Positions 26,876 to 35,742 are shown, counted from the first letter of the stretch. The stretch is 64,000 bases of DNA from Palleronia sp. THAF1 (GCF_009363795.1 NZ_CP045420.1:2213001-2277000); one strand, 5' to 3'. Notes: generated from the sequence alone by a model not told the origin. Program-made: numbers and translations.

Positions 26876-27217
26876 ATGGCCGGAAATATCAAGATCTCAG
26901 AAGCTCAAGGCACGTGGGTTGTCCGCGCGGGCGGCGCCGTTCTAGGCGAATCCGCCAACGCGCTGATGCTGGAAGAAGACGGCTACCCCTTCGTTATCTA
27001 CTTCCCCCGCACCGACATCGCGACGGCCTTCCTGGACGACAGCGACAAGACCACCACCTGCCCCCACAAGGGCCAGGCGAGCTACTATTCCATCGTTACG
27101 AAGTCGGTCACGCTGGATAACGCAGCGTTCAGCTACGAGTCCCCGAAGGATGATGTGGCGCAGATCGCCGGACACCTGGCCTTCATCCACGAAGGTGTGA
27201 CAGTCGAACGGGTCTGA
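26876..27217 (+). CDS. DUF427 domain-containing protein
   Basis: A 113-aa DUF427 protein. The pattern is complete: MLEEDGYPFVIYFPRTDI, then TTTCPHKGQASYYSI, AFSYESP and VAQIAGHLAFIHEGV. Members are small cytoplasmic beta proteins, and the conserved CPHKG-x-A-x-Y suggests a ligand or active site; no function is proven. GGGGGACCAAG precedes the ATG. It is convergent with the broken sulfotransferase gene. Confidence 0.88.
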   Translation: MAGNIKISEAQGTWVVRAGGAVLGESANALMLEEDGYPFVIYFPRTDIATAFLDDSDKTTTCPHKGQASYYSIVTKSVTLDNAAFSYESPKDDVAQIAGHLAFIHEGVTVERV

Positions 27218-27240
27218 TCCAAGTTAATCGGACTTGGATC
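27216..27240. terminator. 9-bp inverted repeat at convergent gene ends
   Basis: GATCCAAGT at 27216-27224 and ACTTGGATC at 27232-27240 pair with a seven-base loop, between the DUF427 stop and the end of the sulfotransferase fragment. No long T-run follows on either strand, so termination strength is uncertain. Confidence 0.4.
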
Positions 27241-27741
27241 GATTTATATGTTCGAAGCGCGCCGGATAGAGATCGTAGTCAGGACTTACGAACGAGGCGA
27301 TCTTGCTGGCATTGTCGCGCTCTAGAACGAAATGACAGAAACGACGATCACTGCCGAAGAAGTTCAGAACCTTACGCTTGTGATCGGCGTATTGTGCCCG
27401 CCAAAGGCTTTCTACCCCTTTGGCCGGTAAGCCGTGGAACGACATTTGTCTTTCCATAAATGTCCCGTTGCGGTGTTTCCGGCGAGAAGCGACCCAAGCA
27501 TCGACATTGCGGTCGTTTAGCAAGAAATACGCATCCGGATAAGCTTCTTTCCATAAGGGATATCGGTCGATGGGCTCGTGGAAAGAAGTATCGGTGGCGT
27601 ATGTAAAGTCTGAGAAAACCTGCCCTTGTGAGAAGAGATGTAAACATTGTTTCGGAGTGTTACATTTTTCGGCTTCTATCGCCAGCGCGCGCCCATCTGC
27701 GAACAAATAGTGGACCGATCGCAGGCCGTTAGGCTCTGGAC

Positions 27742-28302
27742 TCATAGCCAAAAGATGACGGCAGCGGCGAGGGCGATGGCTGAGAGGAAGACCGTGGGGC
27801 TTCTGTCGTAACGCGTGGCCACGCGTCTCCAGTCTTTCAGGCGACCGGACATGATCTCAATCCGGTTGCGCTTTCGGTAGCGGCGTTTGTCGTATTTGAC
27901 CGGGGTGTCGCGTGACTTCCGGCCAGGGATGCAGGGCTTTATCTTCTTGTTGATAAGGTCTTCGCGGAACCAGTCCGCGTCGTATCCTCGGTCCCCCAAG
28001 AGCCAGTCGGCGTCCGGAAGACTGCTCAATAGAGCTCTGGCTCCAGTGTAATCGCTGGCCTGTCCCGCCGTCATGAAGAACCGGATAGGCCGCCCACACG
28101 CGTCCGTCACGGCGTGCAGCTTGGTGTTCATGCCGCCCTTCGTGCGTCCGATCAGGCGTCCACGCCCCCCTTTTTCGACCATAGACTCGAGGCCGTGCGA
28201 TGCGCTTTCAGATACGTGGCGTCGATGGAGATCGTCTTGTTGTCGGGCGCCTCCGCCGCCAAGCCAGCCATGATCCGCGCGAACACGCCCATATCGCTCC
28301 AC
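27742..28302 (-). CDS. IS5-type transposase, C-terminal frame (orfB)
   Basis: The second half of a DDE transposase. KGGRGRLIGRTKGGMNTKLHAVTD and LLGDRGYDADWF (second catalytic Asp) are IS427-group signatures, and RNRIEIMSGRLKDWRRVATRYDR carries the Glu. Likely made only as a fusion with the upstream frame by -1 frameshifting near 28165-28175, so the stretch before KGG is out of the real product. The stop lies inside the left terminal repeat. Confidence 0.9.
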   Translation of the reverse strand: MERYGRVRADHGWLGGGGARQQDDLHRRHVSESASHGLESMVEKGGRGRLIGRTKGGMNTKLHAVTDACGRPIRFFMTAGQASDYTGARALLSSLPDADWLLGDRGYDADWFREDLINKKIKPCIPGRKSRDTPVKYDKRRYRKRNRIEIMSGRLKDWRRVATRYDRSPTVFLSAIALAAAVIFWL

Positions 28303-28499
28303 CGCTTCCAGCGGTTGTAGAGCGTCTTGTGGGGGCCATATTCACGCGGCGCATCTCGCCATCGCAAGCCATTGCGATTGATGAAGATAATGCCGCTCAG
28401 GACCCGTCGATCATCGACGCGGGGCACGCCATGGCTCTTGGGAAAGTAAGGCCGCAGCCGCTCCATCTGAGCCTCGCTCAGCCAGTATAGATCACTCAT
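28152..28499 (-). CDS. IS5-type transposase, N-terminal frame (orfA)
   Basis: The first half of the transposase: MSDLYWLSEAQMERLRPYFP, VDDRRVLSGIIFINRNGLRWRDAP, KTLYNRWKRW and TISIDATYLKAHRTASS (first catalytic Asp), ending about 20 residues into the overlap. The ATG is at 28499; an in-frame GTG lies just before it. At SLWSKKGG the sequence runs A5G6, a slippery stretch that would let ribosomes move one base back into orfB. Confidence 0.9.
   Translation of the reverse strand: MSDLYWLSEAQMERLRPYFPKSHGVPRVDDRRVLSGIIFINRNGLRWRDAPREYGPHKTLYNRWKRWSDMGVFARIMAGLAAEAPDNKTISIDATYLKAHRTASSLWSKKGGVDA
28165..28175 (-). promoter_or_regulatory. A5G6 slippery site for -1 frameshift in transposase
   Basis: On the minus strand AAAAAGGGGGG lies in the orfA/orfB overlap. 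The orfB frame is one base back from orfA, so a -1 slip here joins SLWSKKGG to RGRLIGRTKGG, exactly the sequence of intact IS5/IS427 transposases. Confidence 0.75.
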
Positions 28500-28689
28500 C
28501 ACGCCCCCTTTGGTTCAGGGGCAGTGAATCACGCGGGCCGCAGAGCCTCAAGCAGATCAATGGGTCCTGACCCTACGCCGGAACAAATGATGCAGCGATG
28601 TCGTCCCAGATTTGTTAAACCCGATACAGAAAATCTTCGGCTTTGAACGCATCACTCCAAAATCTCGGTTCTTAATCAGTTTGATCATA

Positions 28690-29745
28690 TTAGCGCAAAA
28701 CTTCCGAAAGAGATTGTATACCGTCGAACCTGTGGCTTTCTGGAATCACGGGCGTATCACTCGCGCCGTGGATCTGTGGCAGCATCGCCTTGTACAGCGC
28801 AGATCCACCCGCATGCTGGCCGCGCTGCGCACTGTATTCTAGACCCTCCGATCCCTTATGGAATTTGAAATGTAACAGGACTGCCAAGCGTTCAGACACG
28901 ATCATCTTCCTGTCCACCGAATGGGGCCCACGTGCGAAATTCGTGCCGCGTTGCCACTTCATCAGGGCCAACTTGTGCAACACGAACGGAGTACTGGAAA
29001 AGCTCGATTTGGTCACAGCGCGGACGAGGCGGTTCTGAAGACTCTGCAGCCCGCTTGGATTCAGGGGACGTTGCGTATGGGCGAACCTGGACAGTAGCCA
29101 TCGTTGCACAAACCCAAGGGGACGGCGCTGGAAGAACAAACGTTCGCGCACGCCTCCCATGATCGCCACAGATGGCGTGGGATAGCGCTTCAAGAAACGC
29201 CTTGGCTGCGCCACAATCCGGATCCCGGTCGGCGGCTCTCCTTGTCCATCGAAGTATGGAAACGCCTGTTCCAATGGCCCCTCTCCATCATACGCCTGCT
29301 GTGCAATGGGTTGGTCAGAATACATATCCACCATCGCCGCGATCAGAACTTCTTCACCGGCACGGTCCAATTCACTGGCCAAATCCGGGAGAGATTGGTG
29401 CATGTTCTTGTAATAAAGGTGTTCGTCCAGATCGGGCAAAGTAACCCATGCACCTGTGCAGAACGCATCCAGAACGCTCTGCCTCCACATCGCGACATCC
29501 TCTTTATAACTGGACCCTTCTAATGGCTGAAACAGCGCCACGTCTTCCTGATCGTGCAGAAACGCGCTGCTACCATCGGTCGAGCGGTCATCGATAACAT
29601 AAAAGCGGCTTACGCCGAGCCGCCTGTAGTGGTTCAAAAATTGCGGCAAGATGGTCAGTTCATTGTGGCAGATCGCCAAACAAGCAACACCGTCTTGAGC
29701 AGAGCCCGGTGTCAGCTGCCTCAGTTTACCAAGCGTTTCGCTCAT
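28690..29745 (-). CDS. glycosyltransferase family 2 protein
   Basis: A 351-aa family 2-type glycosyltransferase. The N-terminal GT-A core has AICHNELTILPQFLNHYRRLGVSRFYVIDDRSTDGS (nucleotide-sugar site) and the metal-binding DLDEH at about residue 107. This is the Glyco_tranf_2_4-like subgroup. The C-terminal 150 residues are less typical. The acceptor is unknown. The start overlaps the stop of the upstream ClC gene (ATGA). GC is low for the window (one 60-base line at 28861 counted at 47%), pointing to acquisition. It is followed by the sulfotransferase gene, suggesting a two-gene modification cassette. Confidence 0.82.
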   Translation of the reverse strand: MSETLGKLRQLTPGSAQDGVACLAICHNELTILPQFLNHYRRLGVSRFYVIDDRSTDGSSAFLHDQEDVALFQPLEGSSYKEDVAMWRQSVLDAFCTGAWVTLPDLDEHLYYKNMHQSLPDLASELDRAGEEVLIAAMVDMYSDQPIAQQAYDGEGPLEQAFPYFDGQGEPPTGIRIVAQPRRFLKRYPTPSVAIMGGVRERLFFQRRPLGFVQRWLLSRFAHTQRPLNPSGLQSLQNRLVRAVTKSSFSSTPFVLHKLALMKWQRGTNFARGPHSVDRKMIVSERLAVLLHFKFHKGSEGLEYSAQRGQHAGGSALYKAMLPQIHGASDTPVIPESHRFDGIQSLSEVLR

Positions 29746-31430
29746 GAATGCTCCTCTGCTGCCGTCGCCGCGAGCGCTGCGTTGTAGCGGCGCAGCGCAT
29801 CGACATGGTGCAGCGTGCCAAGGATCTGCGGGGCCTGTCCGCTGTCACCGATCCGCGCCACCGGCAGCCACATGCGTGCTGTTTCCTCGAACATGGGCAT
29901 CGCTACTTCCAGTGTCGCGTTGGGATCGATGAAGACACCTGCCTCCAGCGCTGCCCAGACATCGTCGGTCGGCACCGCATTGGCATGATCGGGCGGGCGC
30001 ATCACGTTCGCCACCCTGAACATGCACAGCAGATAGGCCTGCGGTCCCTTCGAAAGATGCACGTCGCGGCGTTCCAACTGCGTCAGAAAAAACGACTTGT
30101 CGATGAACCGCGACGCTAGAGCGGTAGAGGTCGAGACGGCCACCATGACCGCCAAGCCGGTCTGCCAGTCGCCCGTCAGTTCGAACACGATCAGCGTGGT
30201 CGACACCGGCGCGCCCAGAACCGCCGCCGCGACAGCGCCCATGCCAGCCAGCGCGTACAGCGTTTCGGCGCCGGATACTTCTGGTGCGATCTTTGTCGCG
30301 ACCAATCCGAAGGCGAGCCCCACCAACGCCCCAACCATCAGCGAAGGCGAGAAAATGCCGCCCCCCATCCGTCCGCCCATGGTGATCGCGACGGCGGCGA
30401 CCTTCACCACCGTCAGAAGCACGGCGGTGCCGAAGGCCATCTGACCGGTCAGCGCCAAGGACGTCGTCTCGTAGCCCACACCGATGATCTGCGGGAAGAA
30501 GATCGCGATACAGCCCAGAATCGCGCCCGCCACGCCGGGACGGACCCAGTCGGGCACGCCCAGCTTCGCGCGCATCGCTTCGGCCACATCATCGGTCCAG
30601 AAGACTGCGCGCATCAACACGACGGCCACCGCGCCGCAGACAAGCCCCAGAAGCAGGAAAGCGGGTAGCTCGACGTAGAACTCCAGCGCCGATTGCCGGT
30701 CCAGCGCGAACTCCGTCACGCCCCCGAATTGCAGACGGTTGATGACCGTACCTACGGCGCTGGCGATGACGATGGGGGCGAAGGCGTGGATGGCGAAGTG
30801 GCGTAGAACGACCTCCATCGCAAACAGCGCCCCGGCGATCGGCGCGTTGAATGACGCAGACACGGCTGCCGCGACCGCACATCCCAGCAGGTCGCGCGCC
30901 GTCACGCCCCGCGCCTTGATCAGATCGTTCACCCAGCTGGATATCAGCGCCGCCAGATGCACCACCGGCCCTTCTCGGCCCGACGATCCACCCGATCCCA
31001 GTGTGATTAGCGATGCCGCCGCGCTTGCCAGCCCGGCCTTGGTCTCGACCCGTCCATCGCGCAATGCGGCGCCCTCGATGACCTCGGCCACGGACCGTAC
31101 GCGGCCGCCGGGCGACAGTTTGAACAGGATCAGGCCCACGGTGAGGCCGCCGATGGTCGGGATGATGATGAACAGATACCATGGCAGATCGCGCGCCGCG
31201 CTGGCCAAACGGTTCACATCGTCAACGCCGTACAGCCACGCCTGCAAGATTTCGACGCCCATGCGGAAGAACAAGGCCGCGAAGCCAGAGGCCGTGCCGA
31301 TCAGAAGCGCCAGGAACCAGAACTGCAACTGCCCCGGCCCCTCGTCGCGCAGCAGCGCCCAGCCGCGACGCCCGCGGGCCAGCGCGGTGTCGATGAAAGT
31401 CCAGTCCTTCGTCGCCCTCGGCGCGGCCAT
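29742..31430 (-). CDS. clcA: ClC-family chloride channel/antiporter with CBS domains
   Basis: A 562-aa ClC protein with about ten membrane helices. The selectivity motif GSGGSSGREGPVVHL holds the gating Glu, and GVGYETT plus the later PAPVSTT-like GAPVSTTLIVFEL block are typical. The C-terminal 120 residues form a CBS-pair region (FRVANVMRPP ... ALEAGVF). It moves chloride, perhaps in exchange for protons; channel and antiporter cannot be told apart here. I chose MAAPRATKDW as the start because the longer frame enters the divergent NTF2-like gene. Confidence 0.88.
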   Translation of the reverse strand: MAAPRATKDWTFIDTALARGRRGWALLRDEGPGQLQFWFLALLIGTASGFAALFFRMGVEILQAWLYGVDDVNRLASAARDLPWYLFIIIPTIGGLTVGLILFKLSPGGRVRSVAEVIEGAALRDGRVETKAGLASAAASLITLGSGGSSGREGPVVHLAALISSWVNDLIKARGVTARDLLGCAVAAAVSASFNAPIAGALFAMEVVLRHFAIHAFAPIVIASAVGTVINRLQFGGVTEFALDRQSALEFYVELPAFLLLGLVCGAVAVVLMRAVFWTDDVAEAMRAKLGVPDWVRPGVAGAILGCIAIFFPQIIGVGYETTSLALTGQMAFGTAVLLTVVKVAAVAITMGGRMGGGIFSPSLMVGALVGLAFGLVATKIAPEVSGAETLYALAGMGAVAAAVLGAPVSTTLIVFELTGDWQTGLAVMVAVSTSTALASRFIDKSFFLTQLERRDVHLSKGPQAYLLCMFRVANVMRPPDHANAVPTDDVWAALEAGVFIDPNATLEVAMPMFEETARMWLPVARIGDSGQAPQILGTLHHVDALRRYNAALAATAAEEHS

Positions 31431-31524
31431 ATCAGTGTTCCCGTCCCCTGCTGCCGTTCTATGCCCCAGCCACGCAAAGGACAAACCGCTTGGCGAAGGG
31501 CGGCGGTGCTGCCACGCTCGTCCC

Positions 31525-31965
31525 ATGCTGAACCGCGCGCAAGATATGCCCACCGCCTTTCGTGACTCCTGGATGGCCCGCGACGCCGAAGCTTTGGCCG
31601 CGCTCTTCGCGCCGGACGCCGATTTCGTGAACGTCACCGGCCTGTGGTGGCGCAGCCGCGATGCGATCCGCAAAGCCCATCACTACGGGCTGACGACCTT
31701 CTTCGCGAATACCACTCTACGCGTCGGCCGGGTAGAGACACGCGATCTGGAAGAGACCGCGCTGGTCCACGCACGGCTAACCCTGACCGGACAGGTGGAT
31801 ACCGACGGCAGCGCGCTCGACACCCGCCGAACGATGATGCTGTTCGTCATGGCCCGTACGCCCGAAGGCTGGCACTGCGTTGCCGCCCAGAATACAGACA
31901 TCCAACCGGGCGCAGAGACTATGACCGCCAAGGGTGGCGCACTCACCCCCAGAGACTACCGCTAG
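31525..31965 (+). CDS. SgcJ/DUF4440-like (NTF2-fold) protein
   Basis: A 146-aa protein with the NTF2/SnoaL-like cone fold pattern of the SgcJ/EcaC family. It reads FRDSWMARDAEALAALFAPDADFVNVTGLWW, then REA-like helix RKAHHYGL, RVETRDLEETALVHARL and VMARTPEGWHCVAAQNTDI. Members are often labelled oxidoreductases without proof; a small-molecule binding or stress role is possible. It is divergent from clcA and convergent with recN. Confidence 0.78.
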   Translation: MLNRAQDMPTAFRDSWMARDAEALAALFAPDADFVNVTGLWWRSRDAIRKAHHYGLTTFFANTTLRVGRVETRDLEETALVHARLTLTGQVDTDGSALDTRRTMMLFVMARTPEGWHCVAAQNTDIQPGAETMTAKGGALTPRDYR

Positions 31966-32011
31966 ACCTTCATCGTTCTACAAATACCTGCCCCGGCCCG
32001 CTTTCTCGCGC

Positions 32012-33658
32012 CTAGTCCAACAAAGACCGTGCCGCCGCCCGCGCCTCGTCCGTCACACGGTCCCCCGAAAGCATCCGCGCGATCTCGTCCACGCGCTCGG
32101 TCTCGTCCAGCGGCGCCACATGGGACGTGGTCATCTCACCCTCGACCCGCTTTTCCACCCGCCAGTGATGCGCGCCCTTGGCCGCGACCTGCGGAGAGTG
32201 CGTTACCACCAGCACCTGCGCGCCCTCGGCCAGCGCCGACAAGCGCCGCCCGACTGCATCCGCCGTCGCCCCGCCCACGCCGCGGTCGATCTCGTCGAAG
32301 ATCAGCGTCAGACCAGAGGCATGGCCGGTCAGGCAGACCTTTAGCGCCAGCAGAAAGCGCGACAGCTCGCCCCCCGACGCGATACGCCCCAGCGGCCCCG
32401 CCGGCGCGCCTGGGTTCGTTGCCACTGTGAATTCGACCGCATCGCGCCCCTCCGGTCCCGGCGGTGCGTCGGCGATCCCGGTGGCGAAGACGGCGCGTTC
32501 CATCTTCAACGGCGCCAATTCGGCGGCCATGGCGGCATCCAATCGCCCTGCCGCCTCGGCCCGGCGATCATGCAGCGCATCGGCCGCCTGCCCGTAGACG
32601 GCATCGGCCTCGGCCAGCGATGCCTTCAGGTCCGCGATGTTGCCTGCGCCCGCATCCAACGCCGTCAGCCGGTCGCGCAGCGCATCGGCATGATCCCCCA
32701 GGTCATCGGGCTGAACTTCGTATTTCCGCGCCAATCCCCGGATCGCGAACAACCGCTCTTCGGTACGCTCCAATTCGAATGGATCGAAGTCCAGCACGTC
32801 CAGAGCGCGCGCGACACCCTGTTCGGCCTCTGCCAGTTCGTGCATCGCACGGGTCAAGGCCGCGATCGGCTCGTCCAGCGCGCCGTCGAGCCCATCCGCC
32901 GCGCCGTCCAGCCAACGCGCCGCATCGCCCATCAGCGCCTCTGCCCCTTCGACGCCCAACATCGTGTGCGCCTTGGCGACATCCGCGCGCACCCGTTCCG
33001 CCGCCTGCATCCGCCGCCGCGCGGTATCAAGCGTCGCTTCCTCGCCCGCTTGCGGGTCGAGCGTATCGAGTTCGGCTACGGCGTGACGCAGAAACTCTTC
33101 CTCATCCCGCGCCGCAGCAAGTGCCGCCTCGGCCTGCGCCAACTGCTTCGCCGCCGCCGCACGCGCCGACCACGCGGCTTTCGTTTCGGCCAGTGCCGCG
33201 TCGTTGCCAGCGAAATCGTCCAGCAATGCCCGGTGTCCCTTGGGGTCCAGCAGCCCGCGATCATCATGCTGACCGTGCAGTTCGACCAGCGTTTCAGAGA
33301 CCTGACGCAGCACTTCCCCACTGACGCGGCGGTCGTTGATCCATGCGGTCTTGCGCCCATCCTGAGTGTTCACACGACGCACGAGCAACTCACCTTCCGG
33401 CTCGAACCCGGCCTCTTGCAGCACGGCCCAGACCGGGTGATCGGCGGCTAGATCGAATTCGGCGGTCACTTCGCCACGCTCTGCGCCCTGCCGCACAAGC
33501 TCGGCCCGGCCACGCCAGCCCAGCACGAAGCCAAGGCAATCCAGCAAGATCGATTTGCCCGCACCGGTCTCACCGGTCAGCACGTTCAGACCGGGCTGGA
33601 AGGCAAGGTCCAACCGGTCGATCAGCAGCATGTCACGAATGTTCAGGCTGAGCAGCAT
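32012..33658 (-). CDS. recN: DNA repair protein RecN
   Basis: A 548-aa SMC-like ATPase of double-strand break repair. Walker A is GETGAGKS (29-36), close to the N-terminus after LNIRDMLLIDRLDL. The long central part is coiled-coil, rich in Ala, Leu and Glu. The C-terminal part has FDEIDRGVGGATADAVGRRL and VLVVTHSPQVAAKGAHHW, the Walker B and switch region. It follows bamD by 78 bp and ends the dcw-lpxC-bamD-recN run. The RecN-after-BamD order supports both calls. Confidence 0.95.
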   Translation of the reverse strand: MLLSLNIRDMLLIDRLDLAFQPGLNVLTGETGAGKSILLDCLGFVLGWRGRAELVRQGAERGEVTAEFDLAADHPVWAVLQEAGFEPEGELLVRRVNTQDGRKTAWINDRRVSGEVLRQVSETLVELHGQHDDRGLLDPKGHRALLDDFAGNDAALAETKAAWSARAAAAKQLAQAEAALAAARDEEEFLRHAVAELDTLDPQAGEEATLDTARRRMQAAERVRADVAKAHTMLGVEGAEALMGDAARWLDGAADGLDGALDEPIAALTRAMHELAEAEQGVARALDVLDFDPFELERTEERLFAIRGLARKYEVQPDDLGDHADALRDRLTALDAGAGNIADLKASLAEADAVYGQAADALHDRRAEAAGRLDAAMAAELAPLKMERAVFATGIADAPPGPEGRDAVEFTVATNPGAPAGPLGRIASGGELSRFLLALKVCLTGHASGLTLIFDEIDRGVGGATADAVGRRLSALAEGAQVLVVTHSPQVAAKGAHHWRVEKRVEGEMTTSHVAPLDETERVDEIARMLSGDRVTDEARAAARSLLD

Positions 33659-33736
33659 TCCGCGCCCCGTTTCGATGTCGGGCAGCTATCGCATGGTGCG
33701 CGACAAGGGGGAAGGGATTGGCTTGCGTCCAGCCCT

Positions 33737-34567
33737 CTACAACCACTCGCCTTTGACGACCTGGCGGTAAACGGTGCGTAGCCAGGATTCGCCCGACGCC
33801 TCTAGCGTCAGCCCCCGCCCGGTCAGCAAAGCATAAGCGTCCTGATACCATTCCGTGGACTGGTAGTTGTAGCCAAGGATCGCACCTGCGGTCTGCGCTT
33901 CGGCTTCCAGACCAAGCGACAGATACGCCTCGACCAGACGCAACAACGCCTCGGGCGTGTGGGTCGTCGTCTGAAAATCTTCGACCACGACACGGAAGCG
34001 GTTGATGGATGATGTGTAGTGCTTGCGCTTGAGGTAGTAGCGCCCGATCTCCATCTCCTTGCCCGCAAGGTGGTTGAAGGCCAGATCGAACTTCAACACG
34101 GCAGAGCGCGCATATTCGCTGTCGGGATATTCCTCGATCGTCGTGCGCAGCGCCTGAAGCGCTTGGAACGTCAGGCCCTGGTCACGGCCCACGTCGTCGA
34201 TTTGATCGTAGTAGCTGAGCGCCAGAAGATACTGCGCATAGGCCGCATCCTCACCGCTGGGATAAAATTGCAGATAACGCTGGGAGGCGCCCCGCGCGCT
34301 CTCGTAGTCGCCATCGCGGTGGTAGGCCAAGGCCTGCATCACCAGCGCGCGCTTGCCCCACTCGGAATAGGGATACAGGCGCTCAACCTCGGAAAAGAAC
34401 TCTGCGGCCTCTTCAGGATCGTCCGTTTCAAGCTCCAACTCGGCGCGCTTGTAAATGGCTTCGGCATCCAGCGATTCCAGCGGAACATCCCGCGACGCAC
34501 CGATACCAAGCCGACCACAGCCGACCAACGTCGTGCCCATCAATAAAACAAGGAGTACGCGACCCAT
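33737..34567 (-). CDS. bamD: outer membrane protein assembly lipoprotein BamD
   Basis: A 276-aa lipoprotein of the BAM complex, which inserts beta-barrel proteins into the outer membrane. The signal peptide GRVLLVLLMGTTLVGC gives an acylated Cys17. The rest is TPR-like helices: AIYKRAELELETDDPEEAAEFFSEVERLYPYSEWGKRALVMQALAYHRDGDYESARGASQRYLQFYPS, typical of BamD. Start candidates are at 34585, 34576 and 34567; I prefer 34567 because AGGA lies about eight bases upstream and the signal peptide then has a usual length. It lies between lpxC and recN. Confidence 0.93.
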   Translation of the reverse strand: MGRVLLVLLMGTTLVGCGRLGIGASRDVPLESLDAEAIYKRAELELETDDPEEAAEFFSEVERLYPYSEWGKRALVMQALAYHRDGDYESARGASQRYLQFYPSGEDAAYAQYLLALSYYDQIDDVGRDQGLTFQALQALRTTIEEYPDSEYARSAVLKFDLAFNHLAGKEMEIGRYYLKRKHYTSSINRFRVVVEDFQTTTHTPEALLRLVEAYLSLGLEAEAQTAGAILGYNYQSTEWYQDAYALLTGRGLTLEASGESWLRTVYRQVVKGEWL

Positions 34568-34657
34568 GCCAGTCATCCTACCCATCCCCAAACGACCCTC
34601 TGCGCGCTTCTGTTAGCACAGTTGTCCGGAAGGCAAAACGCCATCGGCAGGATTTCC

Positions 34658-35581
34658 TTATGCCGCCAACGAAGGGGCGTCCTCGGTCCGCAGTCCAGCA
34701 CCGGGCAGACGCGCCATCATCTGGGCATCAACCTCGACCACTTCGAATGCGGCGGGACGCGCGAAGAGCGCGCGCAACAGGGCGTTGGTCAGCGCGTGGC
34801 CGGACCGAACCCCGGTGTAGCGGCCAAGGATCGGCATTCCGGCCAGCGCCAGATCACCCAGCGCGTCCAGCATCTTGTGTCGCACGGCCTCATCAGCGTG
34901 GCGCAGACCACCCGGCGACAGAACTTCGGCCCCATCTACCACCACGGCATTGTGATAGGTACCGCCCAAGGCCAGCCCACGTTCGCGCATGGCATCCACG
35001 TCGGACGCACGGCAGAAGGTGCGGCTGTCGCACAGTTCATGCACGAAGGTGCCGTTGGCGAGGCTCAAACGCTTTTTCTGGTGGCCGATGGCGGCGTCGG
35101 CGAAATCGATGGAAAAGTCTATTTCCAGCCCGTCCGCCGGCTCCAATCGAGCGTAGGCAGGCCCGTTGCGGACCTCGACCACGTCACGTAGCCGCAACGC
35201 GCGGATCGGGCGGGTCTGGTCCTGCAGACCAGCTTCGAGGATCGCGGCAACGAAGGGCGCGGCGGATCCATCAAGGATCGGCACTTCCGGACCGTCGATC
35301 TCTATCAGCAGATTGTGGATGCCGCACCCGGCGACGGCGGCCATCACATGCTCGATGGTTGACACGCTGGCACCAGCGGCGTTGCGGATCAGCGTGCACA
35401 ATTCACCTTGCTCGACCGCGTGCCACATGGCTGGGATCATCGCATCGCGCGCATCCAGATCAGAGCGTTTAAACCACAGGCCATGATCGGCAGGCGCCGG
35501 GCACAGACGCATACTCGCGGGCTTTCCCGAATGCAGGCCGACGCCGTTGAAAACCACTGCCGTGCTCAATGTCTTTTGCAT
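34658..35581 (-). CDS. lpxC: UDP-3-O-acyl-N-acetylglucosamine deacetylase
   Basis: A 307-aa zinc enzyme that commits UDP-acyl-GlcNAc to lipid A synthesis in the cytoplasm. The start MQKTLSTAVVFNGVGLHSG is typical. Zinc ligands are His78 (STIEHVMAAVAG), His235 and Asp239 (HKMLDALGDLALAG), and His262 in SGHALTNALL is the general acid. Length and motifs are close to E. coli LpxC (305). It follows the ftsZ terminator in the same direction, so it may have its own promoter in the 225-bp gap. Confidence 0.97.
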   Translation of the reverse strand: MQKTLSTAVVFNGVGLHSGKPASMRLCPAPADHGLWFKRSDLDARDAMIPAMWHAVEQGELCTLIRNAAGASVSTIEHVMAAVAGCGIHNLLIEIDGPEVPILDGSAAPFVAAILEAGLQDQTRPIRALRLRDVVEVRNGPAYARLEPADGLEIDFSIDFADAAIGHQKKRLSLANGTFVHELCDSRTFCRASDVDAMRERGLALGGTYHNAVVVDGAEVLSPGGLRHADEAVRHKMLDALGDLALAGMPILGRYTGVRSGHALTNALLRALFARPAAFEVVEVDAQMMARLPGAGLRTEDAPSLAA

Positions 35582-35742
35582 GTTCGTCGCTCCTCGGATG
35601 GGTGCGTTTCTCCGCAATCATCAACTAGGCAGCCACGGCCCGCCACTCAAATCACCGATTGCAACGGTTGTGTAACACATGCCCAAACGGGTGCGCGGAA
35701 CCCCGCCCCCTGCCAGATAGCTTCTTATAAAGCACTGTAATA

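Larger units (their letters stand above)
27732..28573 (-). mobile_element. IS5-family (IS427-like) insertion sequence, 842 bp
   Basis: Complete element. Imperfect terminal inverted repeats are GGCTCTGGACTCAT at the left end (27732-27745) and GGGTCAGGACCCAT at the right end read inward (28573-28560), 11 of 14 matching. It is flanked by TA on both sides (27730-27731 and 28574-28575), the target duplication expected for this group. It holds a two-frame transposase. Because all parts are present the element may still be active. It is inserted in a sulfotransferase gene. Confidence 0.93.
27224..28652 (-). pseudogene. sulfotransferase gene split by IS5-type insertion
   Basis: The intact gene would encode 194 aa. 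Its first 26 codons lie at 28652-28575 (MRSKPKIFCIGFNKSGTTSL..., with the PAPS-binding loop NKSGTTSLHHLF), and the rest runs from 27729 down to 27224. The IS at 27732-28573 sits between them. Removing the element plus one copy of its TA duplication joins the pieces in frame as LFRRNGLRSVHYLF, 585 bases or 195 codons including stop. That matches the family's P-loop to helix layout (sulfotransferase family, Sulfotransfer_4-like). The 3' piece alone still has an open frame but lacks the PAPS site. GC is lower than around it. It follows the glycosyltransferase gene by 37 bp, so both may have modified the same surface glycan or lipid. Confidence 0.9.

Noticed and set aside
27224-27729. Separate 175-aa protein gene at the 3' sulfotransferase piece
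   Set aside because: Its first codons come from the IS end, it lacks the PAPS loop, and it joins in frame with the 5' piece across the IS.
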